This document shows, piece after piece, positions 6,699-8,941 of a DNA stretch of 8,941 nucleotides. The first letter of the stretch is position 1; every line of letters starts with the position of its first letter. A model generated the notes under the pieces. It did no database searches. It was not told the origin of the DNA and worked only from the letters and a program-made list of their open reading frames with translations. The position numbers and the translations under genes are program-made. Origin of the DNA: Treponema sp. (lineage in GTDB: Bacteria > Spirochaetota > Spirochaetia > Treponematales > Breznakiellaceae); the NCBI GenBank assembly GCA_031255875.1, contig JAIRRR010000232.1, positions 1 through 8,941 of the forward strand. Direction: 5' to 3'.

Positions 6699-7867
6699 AA
6701 ACCGCCTCCTTTAACGTAAAGGGTTCCCGCCTTTATATGCTCGTCGAAGTTCTTTGAAAAATAATGGCGCCCTTCTTCCGGGTTTACCAGGCGGAAATAA
6801 AGGTAATCGCTGGAAGCGGGGCGGAAGGCGGCGTCAAGCGCCACCTTCCCGGGCGAGGAAATGGGCCCCGGGGGGAGGCCGGGGCGCAGATAGGTATTGT
6901 AGGGATCCGGGATTTCCGTATCCCGGGTATAGAGGACGCGCGGGTGGGGCTTCCCCTGGATCTCGGTAATGACGTATTCCACCGTGGCGCAGGACTGGAG
7001 GGCCATTCCGGTTTCCAGGCGGTTGTAGAAAACCCCGGCCATCAGAGGGGCCTCGTCCGCCACCCGGTACTCGCGCTCGACAATGGAGGCCAGAATCACC
7101 TTCCGGTTGATTTCTTCCGGGGGAAGGGAATCGGCGTTTTCCCCGGTTTCCGCGAGCCGGGCAAAGAAGGTGCCCGCCATGGTGCGGATAACCTCGCGGG
7201 CGGGATAGGACGCGGGGAACAGGTAAGTGTCCGGGTAGAGGTAGCCTTCCATGGTCAGGCCGGGGATCCGGTATTCGGCAAGCACGTCCCGGTCGGAGGC
7301 GGACTGCAAAAACGCCTCCCTGGTGCATATACCCGCCCCTTCGAGTATCGCGGCGATCTTTTTCAGGGTGACCCCCTCGGGAACGGTCACCCGGATAAGG
7401 AGCTGTTTCCCCTCGACCAAAACCGACCGGATTTCAAGCTGGGTGGCAGGAAAGCCGAACCTGTACGAGCCTGTCTTGATGTACTCCTTGTCCATGTAGG
7501 AAAGGAGGTTCCACAGGTAGCGGCTCCGGATGATTCCGGCCTTTTCAAGCCGCTGGCCCACGGAATAGGAGCTTTCCCCGTCCCTTATTTCGATGAAGAC
7601 CTTCCCGTCATCTTCCAGACGGAGGGTGTCGGCTGGGGAGGATTCCCGGGCCATCTGCGAGACTGTTTCCGGAGGGCTGTTCAGGTAGACAAGTACCGCG
7701 ATCGCGCCCCCCCCGAAAATCACGGCAATGGCGATCAGGGCGGCAAGGATGCCGCAAAAAAGGCGGACAATGCGGGGCAATCCCGGGCTTTTCTCCCGGG
7801 GCTGTTTCCGGGATTTCTTTCCGGGACGTTTTGCCGCCCCGGCGGGCCTCCGCGCGTTTTTCTCCAT
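6695..7867 (-). CDS. mltG: Endolytic murein transglycosylase MltG (YceG-like)
   Basis: Membrane-bound enzyme that cleaves nascent glycan strands and is proposed to set their length. 390 residues. A Lys/Arg-rich cytoplasmic N-terminus (1-32) is followed by one transmembrane helix (about 34-61), a LysM-like part (about 88-165) and the YceG catalytic domain. Family motifs: EGYLYPDTY at 207-215; ILASIVEREY at 258-267, whose Glu pair (264/266) includes the catalytic glutamate; VFYNRL at 279-284; LQSCATVEYV at 290-299, where many homologues have SDPT or SDAT; and YNTYLRPGLPPGPISSPG at 323-340. The ATG at 7867 overlaps the previous stop codon as TAATG and has AAGG six bases upstream. The 3' end encodes the ribosome-binding site for dnaG. 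Linking a wall enzyme to dnaG and rpoD could coordinate growth with replication; that is inference. Confidence 0.94.
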   Translation of the reverse strand: MEKNARRPAGAAKRPGKKSRKQPREKSPGLPRIVRLFCGILAALIAIAVIFGGGAIAVLVYLNSPPETVSQMARESSPADTLRLEDDGKVFIEIRDGESSYSVGQRLEKAGIIRSRYLWNLLSYMDKEYIKTGSYRFGFPATQLEIRSVLVEGKQLLIRVTVPEGVTLKKIAAILEGAGICTREAFLQSASDRDVLAEYRIPGLTMEGYLYPDTYLFPASYPAREVIRTMAGTFFARLAETGENADSLPPEEINRKVILASIVEREYRVADEAPLMAGVFYNRLETGMALQSCATVEYVITEIQGKPHPRVLYTRDTEIPDPYNTYLRPGLPPGPISSPGKVALDAAFRPASSDYLYFRLVNPEEGRHYFSKNFDEHIKAGTLYVKGGGF

Positions 7868-8103
7868 TACCGGCCTTGCCTTTCCGAACCGGCGCCGGAC
7901 GCCCTGCCGGGGTTCTTCGGGAGCAGCGCCTCTATCTCATCGACCGACAGGCAGGCGTAGAGGCTGTCTTCTATTTTTGAAAGAACCAGCCGTTCCGCGC
8001 CCGAGAGGGCGTATTCCCTGGCCTTGAGCAGGGTAAACAATACCTTCACGTCCTCCGGGCTCAGAAAGAGCCCTTCTTCCACTTCGCCTGGTTTTTCGAT
8101 CAC
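7867..8103 (-). CDS. Small uncharacterised protein, first gene of the mltG-dnaG operon
   Basis: 78 residues, soluble, with no cysteine cluster or membrane segment. The central part (about 15-62) looks helical and amphipathic (LSPEDVKVLFTLLKAREYAL), and the tail from 63 is basic and Gly/Ala-rich. I do not recognise the family. It is supported as a gene by position: its TAA overlaps the mltG ATG by one base (TAATG), the reading frame is free of stops, and a promoter-like repeat lies just upstream. The start is uncertain. GTG at 8103 has no clear ribosome-binding site and an in-frame TAA precedes it by two codons. GTG at 8082 (residue 8) has AGG four bases upstream and is an alternative. The annotated GTG lies only two bases from the 28-bp repeat. 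Confidence 0.7.
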   Translation of the reverse strand: MIEKPGEVEEGLFLSPEDVKVLFTLLKAREYALSGAERLVLSKIEDSLYACLSVDEIEALLPKNPGRASGAGSERQGR

Positions 8104-8105
8104 TT

Positions 8106-8133
8106 TTTACGCCCGCTTTTTATAAGATAGTGC
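8106..8133. repeat. 28-bp direct repeat, copy 1 (in the leader of the mltG operon)
   Basis: Identical to 8914-8941 over all 28 bases. It begins TTTACGCCCGC and ends AGATAGTGC on the plus strand. It holds the -10 region of the operon's putative promoter and ends two bases before the GTG start. The bases flanking the two copies differ on the left side; the right side of copy 2 lies outside the window. Confidence 0.95.
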
Positions 8134-8152
8134 TCCCGGGCCTTTAAGGCAA
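8119..8152 (-). promoter_or_regulatory. Putative promoter of the 78-aa ORF-mltG-dnaG operon
   Basis: Two overlapping readings are possible on the minus strand, both with 17-base spacers: TTGCCT (8152-8147) with TATCTT (8129-8124), or TTAAAG (8147-8142) with TATAAA (8124-8119). The -10 parts lie inside the 28-bp repeat and the -35 parts outside it. An 11-bp palindrome, GCCTTTAAGGC (8140-8150), overlaps the -35 and could be an operator. The start of transcription would be very close to the coding start. Confidence 0.4.
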
Positions 8153-8208
8153 GAGTTCGCGCGTAATAATCACACGGAACAGCCTCCGGCCGCGCCGCAA
8201 AACCGCGT

Positions 8209-8637
8209 TCACTCGGGCTTGATGGCAGTTAAAAAATCCTCCGGCAGAATCGCCGGTATCGGGGAATTGGCAAAATCGTCCGTATTCCGGGTAATTATAT
8301 AATCCGCGCTGACCGTTTTCGCGCATACTGCCTGGAGGCAGTCTTCGAGATCGTCAAAGTCTTCACGGTTAAGCGCAGCGAGAATTTCCGGCTTGTTTAT
8401 GCCTATAGGCTCTAAAATCTCACACAAATCCCGCAGCATGGCCTTTCTCCCGGCAGCGGAATGGGATTTACGTAAAATATAGAAAATGGCAGGGAGGCTG
8501 TGCCCCGCGATGCATCCTAAAACCTTCGTTTCGGCGCACAACTCCAGTATACGATGGGCGTTTTCCGCAAAAGGCTCACGGTCTATCAGATCGTCAAGAA
8601 TGACATTTGTGTCAATCAGTACGATCAAATTTTTCAT
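8209..8637 (-). CDS. PIN-domain toxin (VapC-like ribonuclease)
   Basis: Probable toxin of a type II toxin-antitoxin pair; VapC-type PIN proteins are Mg-dependent ribonucleases that cut tRNA or rRNA. 142 residues from the ATG chosen here. The acidic site is intact: IDTNVILD at 8-15 (Asp9), Glu32 in ILELCAE, DLEDCLQ at 96-102, and ADYIITRNTDDF at 111-122. Its pattern resembles the PIN_3 type. The frame extends upstream to a TTG at 8670 (11 more residues, with an ATG at 8664), but the ATG at 8637 is preferred because MKNLIVLIDTN is the usual family N-terminus and the extra residues lie in the antitoxin's conserved end. It overlaps the antitoxin gene by 26 bases, the usual coupling in such pairs. 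No clear terminator follows. Confidence 0.88.
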   Translation of the reverse strand: MKNLIVLIDTNVILDDLIDREPFAENAHRILELCAETKVLGCIAGHSLPAIFYILRKSHSAAGRKAMLRDLCEILEPIGINKPEILAALNREDFDDLEDCLQAVCAKTVSADYIITRNTDDFANSPIPAILPEDFLTAIKPE

Positions 8638-8887
8638 CTCGATACTCTGCGAGTTCTTTCTCATAGTCAAAGTTCGCCGGTAATGACTTGTGATATTCCG
8701 TCAATCGGGCAAAAGCCGCTCTTTTCTTGGCCGGCCCCGCGTTATTTGCGGAACCGGCCGCAGTTCCGCTCGCATCGGCCGGCTCTATAAAGGTAACGAT
8801 AACCCTGTACGGCGCTCCGAGAGATACGGGCCGTGTTTCTATCTTTACCGTGTCTCCGCCGGAATAAATCCCGTTGACTGCATACAT
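8612..8887 (-). CDS. Antitoxin of the PIN toxin (VapB-like)
   Basis: 91 residues. The N-terminus (MYAVNGIYSGGDTVKIE, then YRVIVTFIEP at 27-36) matches the small antitoxins of the form 'A-x-G-x-Y-x-x-G-x-V-K' that precede PIN toxins. A Gly/Ala/Ser-rich linker (about 38-52) leads to a helical C-terminus (FDYEKELAEYRDEK at 73-86), the part that typically binds and blocks the toxin. Such antitoxins usually bind their own promoter together with the toxin, so autoregulation at the upstream 28-bp repeat region is plausible but not shown. The ATG at 8887 has GGGG six bases upstream. It overlaps the toxin gene by 26 bases. The identification rests on motif memory plus the neighbouring toxin, not on a search. 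Confidence 0.8.
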   Translation of the reverse strand: MYAVNGIYSGGDTVKIETRPVSLGAPYRVIVTFIEPADASGTAAGSANNAGPAKKRAAFARLTEYHKSLPANFDYEKELAEYRDEKFDRTD

Positions 8888-8913
8888 AAATTACCCCGCA
8901 ACCGCAAAATAGC

Positions 8914-8941
8914 TTTACGCCCGCTTTTTATAAGATAGTGC
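8914..8941. repeat. 28-bp direct repeat, copy 2 (upstream of the antitoxin)
   Basis: Exact second copy of 8106-8133, 26 bases before the antitoxin ATG. On the minus strand it supplies a TATCTT/TATAAA -10 region for the toxin-antitoxin pair; any -35 box would lie beyond the window. The window ends on the last base of the match, so the true length of the repeat is not known. Confidence 0.95.

Noticed and set aside
6764..7960. 398-codon plus-strand open frame opposite mltG
   Set aside because: Antisense shadow of an intact family member with all its motifs; it crosses the boundary between mltG and the 78-aa ORF and has no recognisable domain.
8134..8208. Terminator or further small gene between the toxin gene and the operon leader
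   Set aside because: I see no stem with a T-run after the toxin stop and no convincing open frame with a ribosome-binding site. The only clear structures are the 11-bp palindrome and the -35 candidates already listed.
8638..8670. N-terminal extension of the PIN toxin to a TTG at 8670
   Set aside because: The extra 11 residues lie in the antitoxin's conserved end, have no good ribosome-binding site, and the usual family N-terminus begins at the ATG at 8637.

Overview
This window looks like a chromosomal housekeeping segment from a GC-rich spirochaete, most likely a Treponema relative. I infer this from the gene order (small ORF, mltG, dnaG, rpoD, C4 zinc-ribbon protein, TPR protein, mreB), which I recall from Treponema genomes, and from the protein sequences. 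I could not run a search. All real genes lie on the minus strand, so transcription runs from the right end to the left end.

Reading with transcription: 8914-8941 is a promoter-like repeat. At 8887-8209 there is a type II toxin-antitoxin pair, a VapB-like antitoxin and a PIN-domain (VapC-like) toxin. A second exact copy of the 28-bp repeat (8106-8133) then precedes a tightly packed operon: an uncharacterised 78-residue ORF (8103-7867), the lytic transglycosylase gene mltG (7867-6695) and the primase gene dnaG (6698-4818). Adjacent genes in this operon overlap by 1 and 4 bases. A 148-bp gap with two inverted repeats leads to rpoD (4669-2906). A good promoter precedes a coiled-coil/zinc-ribbon protein with a very acidic tail (2811-1969). 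The RNase P RNA gene rnpB begins directly after its stop codon (1968-1578) and ends in a U-tract. A second good promoter drives a membrane-anchored TPR protein (1437-505), followed by mreB (408-1, cut by the window edge).

Functionally the segment joins replication priming (DnaG), the primary sigma factor (RpoD), tRNA maturation (RNase P) and cell-wall growth and shape (MltG, MreB). It resembles the dnaG-rpoD 'macromolecular synthesis' arrangement, but with mltG rather than rpsU in front of dnaG. The one accessory-looking part is the toxin-antitoxin pair at the right edge. Its bracketing by an exact 28-bp direct repeat that carries the operon's -10 region is the most unusual structure here. 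I found no transposase, CRISPR array, tRNA gene or phage gene. No gene-free stretch exceeds 150 bases, apart from the rnpB locus, which is an RNA gene.
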